Assembly: GCA_039586035.1 (NCBI GenBank)
Contig: JBDHLD010000007.1
Coordinates: 51,289 to 115,288, forward strand
Origin: JBDHHQ01 sp039586035
GTDB taxonomy: Bacteria; Gemmatimonadota; Gemmatimonadetes; Longimicrobiales; Gaopeijiaceae
DNA length: 64,000 bases
Direction of reading: 5' to 3'
This document shows positions 27,143 through 35,552 of this stretch, piece by piece. Positions within the stretch are counted from its first letter, which is position 1. Each line of letters opens with the position of its first letter. A model generated the notes under the pieces. It did no database searches. It had not been told where the DNA came from and was given only the letters and a program-made list of their open reading frames with translations. Made by a program: the position numbers and the translations under genes.

Positions 27143-27460
27143 ATGGATCCGGCAGTAATCGACATTCTCGCACCCATGCTGTTTGCCGTCATCCTGACGC
27201 TCACCGTCGGCGGCGTGATACTCCTGAAGCCCATCTCCAAGAAGATCGGCGATTTGCTCGAGGCCATGGCAGAGGAGCGGAAGAACCCATCGTTGACCAC
27301 CGAGCTCCACCAGCTCAGGGGTCAGCTGGACACCATGAGCTCCCGAATGGCTTTGTTGGAGGAGCGTCAGGATTTCCACGAGAAGCTCATGGAGGCCCCG
27401 AGTCGCCTGCCCGCGATCGAGTCGGGCTCCGGTGGGGCAAAGGCTCCACAAAGCGAGTAG
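27143..27460 (+). CDS. Small membrane-anchored coiled-coil protein
   Basis: A 105-residue protein with one N-terminal membrane helix (about residues 6-28, APMLFAVILTLTVGGVILL). A cytoplasmic helix rich in Glu, Leu and Gln (about 35-85) has heptad spacing and is probably a coiled coil, and a disordered tail follows. The layout is like phage-shock PspB-type or other small scaffold proteins, but no specific family is recognised. The ATG is preceded by a GGAGAGGTGGAG run, a good ribosome site. Confidence 0.6.
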   Translation: MDPAVIDILAPMLFAVILTLTVGGVILLKPISKKIGDLLEAMAEERKNPSLTTELHQLRGQLDTMSSRMALLEERQDFHEKLMEAPSRLPAIESGSGGAKAPQSE

Positions 27461-27619
27461 TGACACGAGTCAGCGGAGCCCACCCGCCAGGTCGCGGACT
27501 CAGTTGGTCGGCCAAGCTCCGGGAACTTCCACGCCCCATACGACTACGCACTGTGCGAAGTCCGGCCCTGGTCCGAAGACCTCCCGGGGCACACACCCGA
27601 GCCGACCATTCAGAGGCCC

Positions 27620-28453
27620 ATGTCAAAAAAGGTCGTGCGCGTAGGAGACGTTGCGTGCGGTGACGATCAGCTCTTCCTCATCTCCGGGCCGTGCGTGATC
27701 GAGGACGAGGGCATCATGCTCCGGACCGCCGAGGAGCTCGCGCGGGTGTCCGAGGCACTGGACGTGCCCGTCATCTACAAGTCCTCGTTCACAAAGGACA
27801 ATCGCAGCTCGCTGTCCTACTACACGGGCCCGGGCCTGGAGGACGGTCTCAGGACGCTTGCGCGAATCCGCGAACAGTTCGGCTTCCCCATACTCTCCGA
27901 TATCCACCACCCCGATCAGGCGGGACCTTCCGGTGAAGTCCTGGATGTGATCCAGATACCGGCGTACCTGTGCATGCAGTCCGAGCTGATGGTCGCAGCG
28001 GCTGGTACCGGGAGGGCCGTGAACATCAAGCACGGTCAGTTCCTCGCGCCGGAGAACATGACCAAGCCGATCCAGAAATGCCTGGATGCGGGTAACGACC
28101 AGGTCATCTTGACCGAGCGAGGCTACACCTTTGGGTACAACGATCTTATAGTTGACCCGCGTAGCTTCTACCACCTCCAACAGACCGGCTATCCGGTGGT
28201 CTTTGACATAACCCACTCGATTCGCCGCTATGGGATCCCCAGCGCGGACCCCAGCGGTGGGGCCAGGGAATTCCTCCCGACGATCGCCCGAGCCGGCGTC
28301 GCCGCCGGTGTGGACGGCGTCTTCATCGAGACCCACCCCGAGCCGTCGAGTGCCCTTTGTGACGCAGCGAGCCAACTCTGCGTGTTCGACCTCGAGAGCT
28401 TCCTGGTCCCCTTGCTGGAGCTCCACCGCGTCGAGGTCTCCCACCGCAGGTAG
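27620..28453 (+). CDS. kdsA: 3-deoxy-8-phosphooctulonate synthase (Kdo-8-phosphate synthase)
   Basis: A 277-residue cytosolic enzyme that condenses arabinose-5-phosphate with phosphoenolpyruvate to give Kdo-8-phosphate, the first committed step to the Kdo of lipopolysaccharide. Family motifs are present: ISGPCVIE, YKSSFTKDNRSS, DIHHPDQ, VNIKHGQFLAPENM and FIETHPEP. Cys25 in SGPC occupies the position that is Asn in metal-independent enzymes such as E. coli KdsA, so this is the metal-dependent class. It is followed 60 bp later by a transaldolase-CBS gene and then a kdsC-like phosphatase, which together look like a Kdo operon. Confidence 0.93.
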   Translation: MSKKVVRVGDVACGDDQLFLISGPCVIEDEGIMLRTAEELARVSEALDVPVIYKSSFTKDNRSSLSYYTGPGLEDGLRTLARIREQFGFPILSDIHHPDQAGPSGEVLDVIQIPAYLCMQSELMVAAAGTGRAVNIKHGQFLAPENMTKPIQKCLDAGNDQVILTERGYTFGYNDLIVDPRSFYHLQQTGYPVVFDITHSIRRYGIPSADPSGGAREFLPTIARAGVAAGVDGVFIETHPEPSSALCDAASQLCVFDLESFLVPLLELHRVEVSHRR

Positions 28454-28513
28454 GCACGAGACTCACGGTCCTCCGCCCGGGGCCAGAGGAGCCGATCCGA
28501 ACCGGAATCGACC

Positions 28514-29518
28514 ATGGAACTATATCTGGACAGCGCCGACCTCGCAGAGATCGAAGAGGCCTTCAGGCTCGGATTCCTGGATGGCCTGACCACAACGCCG
28601 ACCTTCATGCACCGGCATGGGGTGACGGATATGGATGGTCTGGTTCTGCGGCTGGCCGAGATCGTCCCCGTCCTCCAGGTGGAGGCGCTCGGCGAAACGT
28701 CCGAGCAGATTCACACCGAAGCTCATCGGCTACTGGATCTCGGGCTCGACCGGGAGCGTACCGTCTTCAAGATCCCCGTTTCGCTCGAGGGCGTCCGGGC
28801 CTGCAAGATGCTCAGGGACGAGGACATCCTGGTGAATGTGCACCTCGTGTACACGCTGCAGCAGGCGTATATGGCCATGCACGCGGGCGCCACCTACGTA
28901 TGTCCCCTCGTGGGGCGACTTCAGGACCAGGGCCACGACGCCCTCGACCTGGTGCGCCAGATCGTGGACGCCGTCATGTACTACGGCTACGCCACCAAGG
29001 TCATGTTTTCTTCGGTGCGCCATCCCGAGCACGTGCGGAACGCGCTCAACCTGGGCGTCCATACCATCACCGCCCCGTGGCGGGTCCTGGCGCAGCTGAC
29101 CGAGAACAACTTCACCACCGTGGGAACTGACCAGTTCTTCAAGCACACCCGGCTGCTCACCAAGACGGTGGCCGATGTCATGAGCAGCGTGAACCCATTG
29201 GTGGATTCGGAAACGACGCTGCAGGAAGCGATCGTGAAGATGACGGAGTACGGGTTCGGCTGTGTGACCGTCGTGAATGGAGACGGGAGCCTCTCGGGCG
29301 TGTTCACGGACGGGGACCTTCGTCGCCTGCTGGAGAAGAACGGCCGCGAGGTCCTGAGCCGGAGGATGGCCGACCTGGTGTACCGCGAGCCCATCAGCGT
29401 GGAGGCGGGCACGCTGCTCCAACGGGCCGAGGAGCTGTTCCACGAGCACAAAGTGGACAATCTCCTCGTGTTGAGGAGTGGAGCCCCCGTCGGGATGCTG
29501 GACATCCAGGATCTCTGA
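28514..29518 (+). CDS. Transaldolase-like (fructose-6-phosphate aldolase-type) domain fused to a CBS pair
   Basis: A 334-residue fusion. Residues 1-215 match the small transaldolase/FSA family: YLDSADL with D6, Schiff-base Lys K86 in VFKIP, and SSVRHPEHVRNALNLG. The usual TTNPS is TTTPT, so the conserved Asn near 28 is Thr. Residues about 218-334 are two CBS repeats with MTEYGFGCVTVVNGDG and GVFTDGDLRRLLEKN, the exact style seen in the C-terminal half of KdsD arabinose-5-phosphate isomerases. The gene sits between kdsA and a kdsC-like gene, where KdsD would be expected. It may supply or control arabinose-5-phosphate, for example by joining glycolaldehyde to glyceraldehyde-3-phosphate; that is an inference. 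Confidence 0.85.
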   Translation: MELYLDSADLAEIEEAFRLGFLDGLTTTPTFMHRHGVTDMDGLVLRLAEIVPVLQVEALGETSEQIHTEAHRLLDLGLDRERTVFKIPVSLEGVRACKMLRDEDILVNVHLVYTLQQAYMAMHAGATYVCPLVGRLQDQGHDALDLVRQIVDAVMYYGYATKVMFSSVRHPEHVRNALNLGVHTITAPWRVLAQLTENNFTTVGTDQFFKHTRLLTKTVADVMSSVNPLVDSETTLQEAIVKMTEYGFGCVTVVNGDGSLSGVFTDGDLRRLLEKNGREVLSRRMADLVYREPISVEAGTLLQRAEELFHEHKVDNLLVLRSGAPVGMLDIQDL

Positions 29519-29621
29519 GTCAGGTCATCGTGCCGATCTCACTCTTCACCAGCCCGCGTAGCTCCGGCGCCGAAGGCGCGTTGGCGTGCGCACTCGCCGG
29601 CTCTCACCCGAGCGGGGCACG

Positions 29622-30332
29622 GTGAGCCTCCGTATCGAAGACTGGTTTCAGAGGCTCGGCGGCGAGTTCGTCTCGCCCCTCGACGACATTCGCCGGCGCC
29701 TTCCGGGAATCCGGGCCTTCGTCTTCGACTGGGACGGCGTGTTCAACGCCGGCGCCAAGGGGGAGGGTGCGCACAGCCCGTTTTCGGAAGCCGATTCGAT
29801 GGGGCAGAACCTACTCCGATTCGGATGGTGGCTGCGCGACGACGGGTCGATGCCCGTTACGGCGGTGCTTACGGGTCAGCACAATCCCTCGGCGGTCCAG
29901 TTCGCGCGGCGGGAGCGGTTTCACGCCGTGTACCAGGGGTTCCTCGACAAGCGAGTGGCGCTGAACCACTTCCTGGCGACCTCCGGGTTGGCCCCTCGAA
30001 GCGTCGCGTTCTTCTTCGACGATGCGCTGGACCTTCCGGTGGCCGAGCGTGTGGGGCTACGGGTACTGGTTCGGCGGGCCGCTTCACCGCTTTTCCAGCG
30101 CCACGTCGTCGATACCGGGGCGGCGGACTACGTCACGGGGCGAGAAGGCGGCGATCACGCGGTCCGGGAGGCGGCGGAGCTCCTGCTGGGGCTCTCGGAG
30201 CTGTATGGACGGGTCATCACGGAGCGGGCGGCGTTCGGGGACGCGTACGGAGCCTACTTCGCCGAGCGCCAGGCGCAGCCCGTTCGGCTGTACCGCTCCA
30301 GCGAGGGAGGCGTGGAGCCGGTCGAGGAATGA
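29622..30332 (+). CDS. KdsC-like HAD-family phosphatase
   Basis: A 236-residue haloacid-dehalogenase-fold protein with FDWDGVF (nucleophile D36, acid/base D38), VLTGQ (motif II) and FFDDALDLPVA (motif IV), close in order and spacing to Kdo-8-phosphate phosphatase KdsC. It is longer at the C-terminus than KdsC (about 190 residues). Placed after kdsA and the transaldolase-CBS gene, it most likely removes phosphate from Kdo-8-phosphate or a related ulosonic acid phosphate. I chose GTG 29622; GTG 29586 would add 12 residues. Confidence 0.75.
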   Translation: MSLRIEDWFQRLGGEFVSPLDDIRRRLPGIRAFVFDWDGVFNAGAKGEGAHSPFSEADSMGQNLLRFGWWLRDDGSMPVTAVLTGQHNPSAVQFARRERFHAVYQGFLDKRVALNHFLATSGLAPRSVAFFFDDALDLPVAERVGLRVLVRRAASPLFQRHVVDTGAADYVTGREGGDHAVREAAELLLGLSELYGRVITERAAFGDAYGAYFAERQAQPVRLYRSSEGGVEPVEE

Positions 30333-30445
30333 GCCCCCGCGGTCGCCGGCGCCGTCAGCTTTTCCCCCTGCGGGTGGCCGCGACCACCGAAGTCGGAAGC
30401 CCCAGACGGTTGCGCCCGACCCGTTCCCTGCCGCAGTCTCCTCGT

Positions 30446-32167
30446 ATGTTTCGTCACCACCGCATCAGCACGCCGGCACGCCAGATCCAGGTCATCGCCG
30501 CCATCGCCTGCTCCGCTGCTCTGGGGCTCTGGGGGGCCGCGCCTCCCGTGGCCGCACAGGAGTCCCCTGGGCCACGCTTGGTGGTCGTGCTGGTGGTAGA
30601 CCAGCTTCCCCAGCCGCTGCTGGCGGAATACGACTCCCTGTTCACAGGGGGCTTCCGCCGGATTCTCGACCAGGGCTTCCGTTTCACGCAGGCCAGTCAT
30701 GCCTACGCTCAGACCCATACGGCGGCCGGCCACGCCACGGTCGCCACGGGCGTTGTGCCGGCCCGACACGGTGTCGTGGCCAACGGGTGGAGGGAGCAGG
30801 CGGAGCGGGAATGGGTCGGCGTGAACGCGGTGGGCGACAGCACCGTTCGTATCGTCGGCGTCGCCTGGGCGGAGGGCCGCTCGCCGGCCAACCTGCTCCG
30901 CGAGGGCTTCGCCGACTGGCTGGTCGCGGCGGACGACCGATCCCGCGTGGTGACCGTGGGCGCCAAGGACCGATCGGCCATCGGGCTCGCCGCCCAATCC
31001 CGAGGTCACGTGTACTGGATCAACACGTTCGAGGGACGCTGGGTCACGTCGACGTACTACCGGAACCGGAACCCCGATTGGCTCGACCGCTTCAACGAGG
31101 AGGTGATGCCTGGCTTCTTCGCCGATTCGGTGTGGACGAGCACGGTGCCTCCCGAATGGGCCGCCCTCAGCCGGCAGGACACCGTATCGTACGAGGGGGA
31201 CGGGGTGAACACCTTCTTCCCCCATCGCTACCTCGCCGAGGCCGATCTGGACGAGGAAGGCGCGCACCGGTTCTGGGTGGGCGGAACGCCGGCCTTCGAC
31301 AGGGCCACGCTGGCCATGGCGGCCTACGCGGCCGAGGAGCTGGAGCTCGGCCAGGACGACAAGCCCGACTACCTGGGCGTGTCGCTGTCCCAGACCGACA
31401 TCGTCGGTCACGGCTTCGGCCCGCACTCCCGGGAGCAACTCGACAACCTGCTTCGGCTCGACCGGGAGCTGGGTGGCTTCCTGAACGGCCTGGATGAGCT
31501 CGTCGGCCCGGACCAGTGGGCGCTCGCCTTCACGTCGGACCACGGTGCGCTGGCGATGCCCGAGCACCTGGTCGAGCAGGGAGTAGATGCGCGGCGCACG
31601 ACGACGGCCGAGCTTCAGGAGCTGATCATCGCCGCCCGCACCGCCGAACAAGCGGGCCCGCCCGAGGGCGCACCGGACCGGGTGGCCGACGCCCTCGAGC
31701 CGTTCCCGCTGGCCGTGCAGGTCTTCACCGGGCGGGACCTGATGGAGGGTGAGCCGGCGGACTCATTCTGGACGTTGTACGCCCGGGCCTACTACCCCGG
31801 CCGCGCGCTGGGCTACTTCGGCGACATGGGCGTCCTGGTCCGATTCCCCGAGCGCGTGATCCCCACCACCCGCACGATGGGTAGCGACCACCGGAGCGGC
31901 TACTGGTACGACCGACACGTCCCCCTGGTGTTTCTGGGTCCGGGCATCGCGCCCGGCGTGTCGGATGAGCCGGTACGGGCGGTGGACATTGCCCCCACAC
32001 TGGCGCACCTCCTCGACATCGGCGTGCCGGACGACCTGGACGGGCGAGTGATCCTTCCAGGTCCGGGGGACGGCTCTCCCGAGGCGGGAGGCGTTGGTCC
32101 GGGGGGGCGGCGCGACAGATCCGATTCTCCAGGCGTACAGCCCGCGGTCTCCAACCCGCCGCGATGA
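30446..32167 (+). CDS. Exported alkaline phosphatase superfamily enzyme (PafA/NPP type)
   Basis: A 573-residue exported enzyme starting at ATG 30446, with a signal peptide ending near APPVAAQ (residue 38). Metal ligand D52 (VVDQ), the nucleophile Thr in QTHTAAGH (T92), SQTDIVGHGFG, TSDHG and MGSDH are those of single-Thr PafA-like phosphatases and nucleotide pyrophosphatase/phosphodiesterases. It should hydrolyse phosphate mono- or diesters in the periplasm. The frame extending upstream to 29825 overlaps the HAD gene and is not coding. The stop overlaps the ATG of the DUF819 membrane protein gene (ATGA), so the two are coupled. Confidence 0.88.
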   Translation: MFRHHRISTPARQIQVIAAIACSAALGLWGAAPPVAAQESPGPRLVVVLVVDQLPQPLLAEYDSLFTGGFRRILDQGFRFTQASHAYAQTHTAAGHATVATGVVPARHGVVANGWREQAEREWVGVNAVGDSTVRIVGVAWAEGRSPANLLREGFADWLVAADDRSRVVTVGAKDRSAIGLAAQSRGHVYWINTFEGRWVTSTYYRNRNPDWLDRFNEEVMPGFFADSVWTSTVPPEWAALSRQDTVSYEGDGVNTFFPHRYLAEADLDEEGAHRFWVGGTPAFDRATLAMAAYAAEELELGQDDKPDYLGVSLSQTDIVGHGFGPHSREQLDNLLRLDRELGGFLNGLDELVGPDQWALAFTSDHGALAMPEHLVEQGVDARRTTTAELQELIIAARTAEQAGPPEGAPDRVADALEPFPLAVQVFTGRDLMEGEPADSFWTLYARAYYPGRALGYFGDMGVLVRFPERVIPTTRTMGSDHRSGYWYDRHVPLVFLGPGIAPGVSDEPVRAVDIAPTLAHLLDIGVPDDLDGRVILPGPGDGSPEAGGVGPGGRRDRSDSPGVQPAVSNPPR

Positions 32168-33372
32168 TCTCCGATCCCGTCGCGGTCCTCGTCGTCCTGG
32201 CCGCGGTGGTGTGGCTCGCCGTTCAGCTCGAGGAGCGATACCGGCTCTTCCGATCCCTGGGCTCCGCGCTCGTTGGGATTCTGGCGGCCATGGTCCTCTC
32301 GAATGCGGGCGTGATCCCTGGCGAATCGTCGACCTACGAGTTCCTGATGGGACCGGCCGTGAGCGTGGGCATCGCGCTGATCCTGTTCAGCGTCGACGTC
32401 CGTACCGTCTTCTCGGCGGGGCCCAAGATGCTCATCGCCTTCGCCATCGGCGCCACGGCTACGGCGGTGGGCGCCACCGTGGGGGCTTTGGCGTGGGCGC
32501 CGTCGGTGGGCGAGGAGACGTGGAAGCTGGCGGGGCAGTTCACCGGCACCTACACCGGCGGGGGCATGAACTTCGCGGCGCTGGGACAGGCTCTGGACAC
32601 GAGCCCGGACCTGTTCACCGCCGCCACGGCGGCCGACGTGATCGTCACGGCCTTCTGGATGGCCGCGTGCCTGTCCGCACCCTTGCTGCTCGGCCGCGGT
32701 GGCGCGGCGTCACCCCCGGCTGCGACAGCCGGGACGGAGCCGGCGCCCGAAAGTGCCCCCACGCCGCAGAGCGAGCGGACGGATGCGGGTGCATCTGGTG
32801 GCGCCTCGACCGATACGCTGGAGAAGGCACTGTTCGGTACGGGCCGGGCGTTGCACCTGACAGACGTGTCTGCGCTCGTGGTCCTGGCCGTGGGCACCGT
32901 GACCCTGGCGGGATGGATGGGGGACCGTCTGCCAGGCCTGCCCGACGTGCTGTGGCTGACCACGCTCTCGCTCGCGCTGGCTCAGATTCCGGCCGTGAAG
33001 CGGGTCGCCGGTGCCGCCATGCTGGGTAACTACCTGGTGCTGCTTTTCCTGGCCAGCAACGGTGCCCGGTCGGTCGTGGCCAACATCTTCGACGTGGGCC
33101 CGGCCGTCTTCTACTACGCCGCCACGACCGTCGCCATCCACGGCGCCATCATCTTCGGTGTGGGCAGGCTCGTGGGACTGGACGCCGGGACGATCACCGT
33201 GGCTTCGCAGGCGAACGTGGGTGGGGCGGCCTCGGCCATGGCCATGGCGAGCGCTCGGGGCTACGCCGAGAAGCTTCTGCCGGGCGTGGCCGTGGGGCTG
33301 TTGGGCTACGCCGTCGGGAACTACACGGGCTTCGCCGTGGCTCAGTTGCTCCGAGGCGTGCTGGGCGGCTGA
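32164..33372 (+). CDS. DUF819-family membrane protein (transporter-like)
   Basis: A 402-residue integral membrane protein with about ten helices. The region FTGTYTGGGMNFAALG, a second conserved Gly/Ala-rich stretch (SQANVGGAASAMAMASARG) and overall length match DUF819 proteins (YjcL-like), which resemble carboxylate/ion transporters but have no proven substrate. A hydrophilic linker of about 40 residues separates the two halves. Its start overlaps the stop of the exported phosphatase gene, hinting that it may import a product released by that enzyme (inference). Confidence 0.85.
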   Translation: MISDPVAVLVVLAAVVWLAVQLEERYRLFRSLGSALVGILAAMVLSNAGVIPGESSTYEFLMGPAVSVGIALILFSVDVRTVFSAGPKMLIAFAIGATATAVGATVGALAWAPSVGEETWKLAGQFTGTYTGGGMNFAALGQALDTSPDLFTAATAADVIVTAFWMAACLSAPLLLGRGGAASPPAATAGTEPAPESAPTPQSERTDAGASGGASTDTLEKALFGTGRALHLTDVSALVVLAVGTVTLAGWMGDRLPGLPDVLWLTTLSLALAQIPAVKRVAGAAMLGNYLVLLFLASNGARSVVANIFDVGPAVFYYAATTVAIHGAIIFGVGRLVGLDAGTITVASQANVGGAASAMAMASARGYAEKLLPGVAVGLLGYAVGNYTGFAVAQLLRGVLGG

Positions 33373-33390
33373 TCCGGCTCCGCTGATACG

Positions 33391-34482
33391 TCAGTACAGC
33401 CGGTCGGTGTCCAGCACGTTGACGAGCATCTCTCCTCTCAGGAACCGGTCGAGGTTCCCGCAGAACAGGTCGATGATCCGCTCGTTCTCTCGGTCGCTCG
33501 TGCTCCCGGAATGCGGGCTCACGATCACGTTCGGCATCTCCCAGAGTGGGCTGTCCTCGGGAAGGGGCTCTTCCTCGAAGACGTCGAGGCTGGCGCCCCC
33601 CAGGTGACCCGACTGCAGCGCGGCCAGGAGGGTGGGCTCATCGATGAGGGCGCCGCGACCCACGTTGATCACGACCGCGCCCTGCGGCAGGAGCGCGAGC
33701 TCCTCCTCGCCGATGACGTGCTCGGTCTCGGGCGTGTGCGGTGCCGAGAGCACCAGGAAGTCGGCGCGGGGGAGAAGCTCCTTCAGCCGCTCCGGGCCGC
33801 CCAGCTCGTCGACGCCGAGGCTGGCGGGGTCGACCCCCTCGACGGAGCGTTTGACGCCCAGGACCTCCATGCCCAGCGCACGACTCACCCGGGCCACGGC
33901 CCCGCCGATGCCCCCCAGTCCATAGATGAGCACCGTGCGGCCCAACAGATCTGTGCCGGCGTAGCGCTCCCACGACTTCTCCCGCTGCTGCCCCAGGGCC
34001 TGCAAGAGCCCCCGCGAGAAGGCGAGCATCGACATCACGGCGTACTCGGCCAGCGGCTGGGCGTGGATGCCCGCGGCGCTGGTGAAGGTCGCTTCCGGCC
34101 AGCGCTCGGCGTATCGCTGCCGCGCGACGAGCTGACCGATCCCGGCGCTCGTGAACTGGATCCACCGGACGTGGGGAGCGAGCTCGGGAAGCTCGTCCTG
34201 GTTCGTGCGGTCGAAGTCGAAGAGGATGGTTGCCCGGGCCAGGAACTCCCGCCACACCCGCTCGTCGGCGGCACTGCGCCGGAGCCTCGATCCCACGTGG
34301 TCGCTGGCGTATCGCGGCCGGGGGAGGAGGTCGGGCTCGTAGATGACCTCGACGTTGTAGTCCACGTCCCGGATTCGCGAGACCAGATCGGGATGAATGT
34401 AGGAGCAGATGACCAGCGACTCCTTGAAGTCGACGGGCGTCGGCGGGGCGAGGGGGCGAAACTCGGGGAATTCCTCGTTCAC
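33391..34482 (-). CDS. D-2-hydroxyacid dehydrogenase (NAD-dependent)
   Basis: A 363-residue D-isomer-specific 2-hydroxyacid dehydrogenase. The Rossmann loop YGLGGIGGAVARV binds NAD; SAPHTPET, INVGRGALIDE and the catalytic His region VSPHSGSTS are conserved. It interconverts 2-keto acids and D-2-hydroxy acids; the specific acid cannot be read from the sequence. It is the last gene of an operon, and its ATG overlaps the stop of the exported PLP enzyme gene by 4 bp. Confidence 0.9.
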   Translation of the reverse strand: MNEEFPEFRPLAPPTPVDFKESLVICSYIHPDLVSRIRDVDYNVEVIYEPDLLPRPRYASDHVGSRLRRSAADERVWREFLARATILFDFDRTNQDELPELAPHVRWIQFTSAGIGQLVARQRYAERWPEATFTSAAGIHAQPLAEYAVMSMLAFSRGLLQALGQQREKSWERYAGTDLLGRTVLIYGLGGIGGAVARVSRALGMEVLGVKRSVEGVDPASLGVDELGGPERLKELLPRADFLVLSAPHTPETEHVIGEEELALLPQGAVVINVGRGALIDEPTLLAALQSGHLGGASLDVFEEEPLPEDSPLWEMPNVIVSPHSGSTSDRENERIIDLFCGNLDRFLRGEMLVNVLDTDRLY

Positions 34483-35552
34483 AGTGCGGCCGCGTGGTCT
34501 GAGACAAAGAGTGCGGGCGTGCCCCCGGTGTGCCAGAACAACACGGTCTCTTCGGGGGTGAAGGTCCGTCGGGAAACCAGCGCCATGAGCGCGCCGAAGG
34601 CACGGCCGGTATAGACGGGATCCAGCAGGAGGCCCTCCGTAGCACCCATGGTGCGAATCGCTCGAGCCTCCAGGTCGCTCATGACGCCGAATCCGTCTCC
34701 CAGGAAGGCGTCGTCCACCTCCACGTCTTCCGACGCGAAATCTCCGGTGACCTCGAGCCGGGCGGCCGTACGGTTGGCCAGCTCGGCCACCGCTTCGCGG
34801 GCGGCCGCGGCTGACCTGCTCACCGAGACGCCGAGCACGCGGACGGGTAACCCCGCCGTCCGGGCGCCGAGCAGCAGGCCCGCCTGCGTGCCCCCGGACC
34901 CGGTGGGCAGGACGATCGCATCGACCTGCTGCCCCGAGCTCCGCAGCTGGGAGGCCAGCTCCTCCATGGCCGCGACGTAGCCCATGACCCCGATCTCGTT
35001 GCTCCCACCCGTGGGGATCAGGTAGGGCCGGTGACCCTGGGCGCGGAGCTCCCGCCCGGTGTCCTCCAGGGAAGGGGCGCCAAAGCGCAGGCTCGCACCC
35101 AGGATGCGGTCGAGCAGCAGGTTGGCCTCGGCAGTGCCGCGGGGTTCCGGGCCACGGAGCAGCAGCACGCAGCCCAGGCCGTGACGAGCCGCGGCCGCCG
35201 CAGTCTGACGGCAGTGATTCGACTGGGCGGAGCCCTGGGTGACCAACGTATCGGCGCCCTGGCCCAGCGCGTCGGCGACGAGGAACTCCAGCTTCCGGGT
35301 CTTGTTGCCGCCGGTGGCCAGCCCGGTCTGATCGTCACGCTTGACCAGGATCCGGGGACCGCCGAGCTGATGGGACAGGCGAGGAAGCTCCTCCACCGGC
35401 GTCGGAAGGTGAGCCAGCGAGACGCGGGGCGCGGCGGCCGTGGTCGGCGACAGGGCGCCCCGTGGGGCTTGTTGACCGCCGCACCCCGACAGCGCCACCG
35501 CGCTCCCGGCGCCCGCCAGTCGCAGGAAGCTCCTTCGGTCAAGGCTGTTCAC
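34479..35552 (-). CDS. Tat-signal lipoprotein PLP enzyme, ACC deaminase/D-cysteine desulfhydrase family
   Basis: A 357-residue fold-type II pyridoxal-phosphate enzyme. The N-terminus has a twin-arginine signal (RRSFLR at 6-11) and a lipobox ALSGC (C24), so the folded enzyme is predicted to be exported and lipid-anchored. The PLP lysine lies in ATGGNKTRKLEF (K84), as in ACC deaminase and D-cysteine desulfhydrase, and TGSGGTQAG binds the phosphate. It should eliminate from small amino acids such as D-cysteine. The start is GTG 35552, overlapping the aldo/keto reductase stop (GTGA). Most relatives are cytosolic, so export is unusual. Confidence 0.85.
   Translation of the reverse strand: MNSLDRRSFLRLAGAGSAVALSGCGGQQAPRGALSPTTAAAPRVSLAHLPTPVEELPRLSHQLGGPRILVKRDDQTGLATGGNKTRKLEFLVADALGQGADTLVTQGSAQSNHCRQTAAAAARHGLGCVLLLRGPEPRGTAEANLLLDRILGASLRFGAPSLEDTGRELRAQGHRPYLIPTGGSNEIGVMGYVAAMEELASQLRSSGQQVDAIVLPTGSGGTQAGLLLGARTAGLPVRVLGVSVSRSAAAAREAVAELANRTAARLEVTGDFASEDVEVDDAFLGDGFGVMSDLEARAIRTMGATEGLLLDPVYTGRAFGALMALVSRRTFTPEETVLFWHTGGTPALFVSDHAAAL

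Noticed and set aside
26852..27466. Minus-strand frame of 204 codons opposite the small membrane protein
   Set aside because: No domain, antisense to a plausible gene with a good ribosome site, and Arg/Pro/Gly-rich composition of shadow frames.
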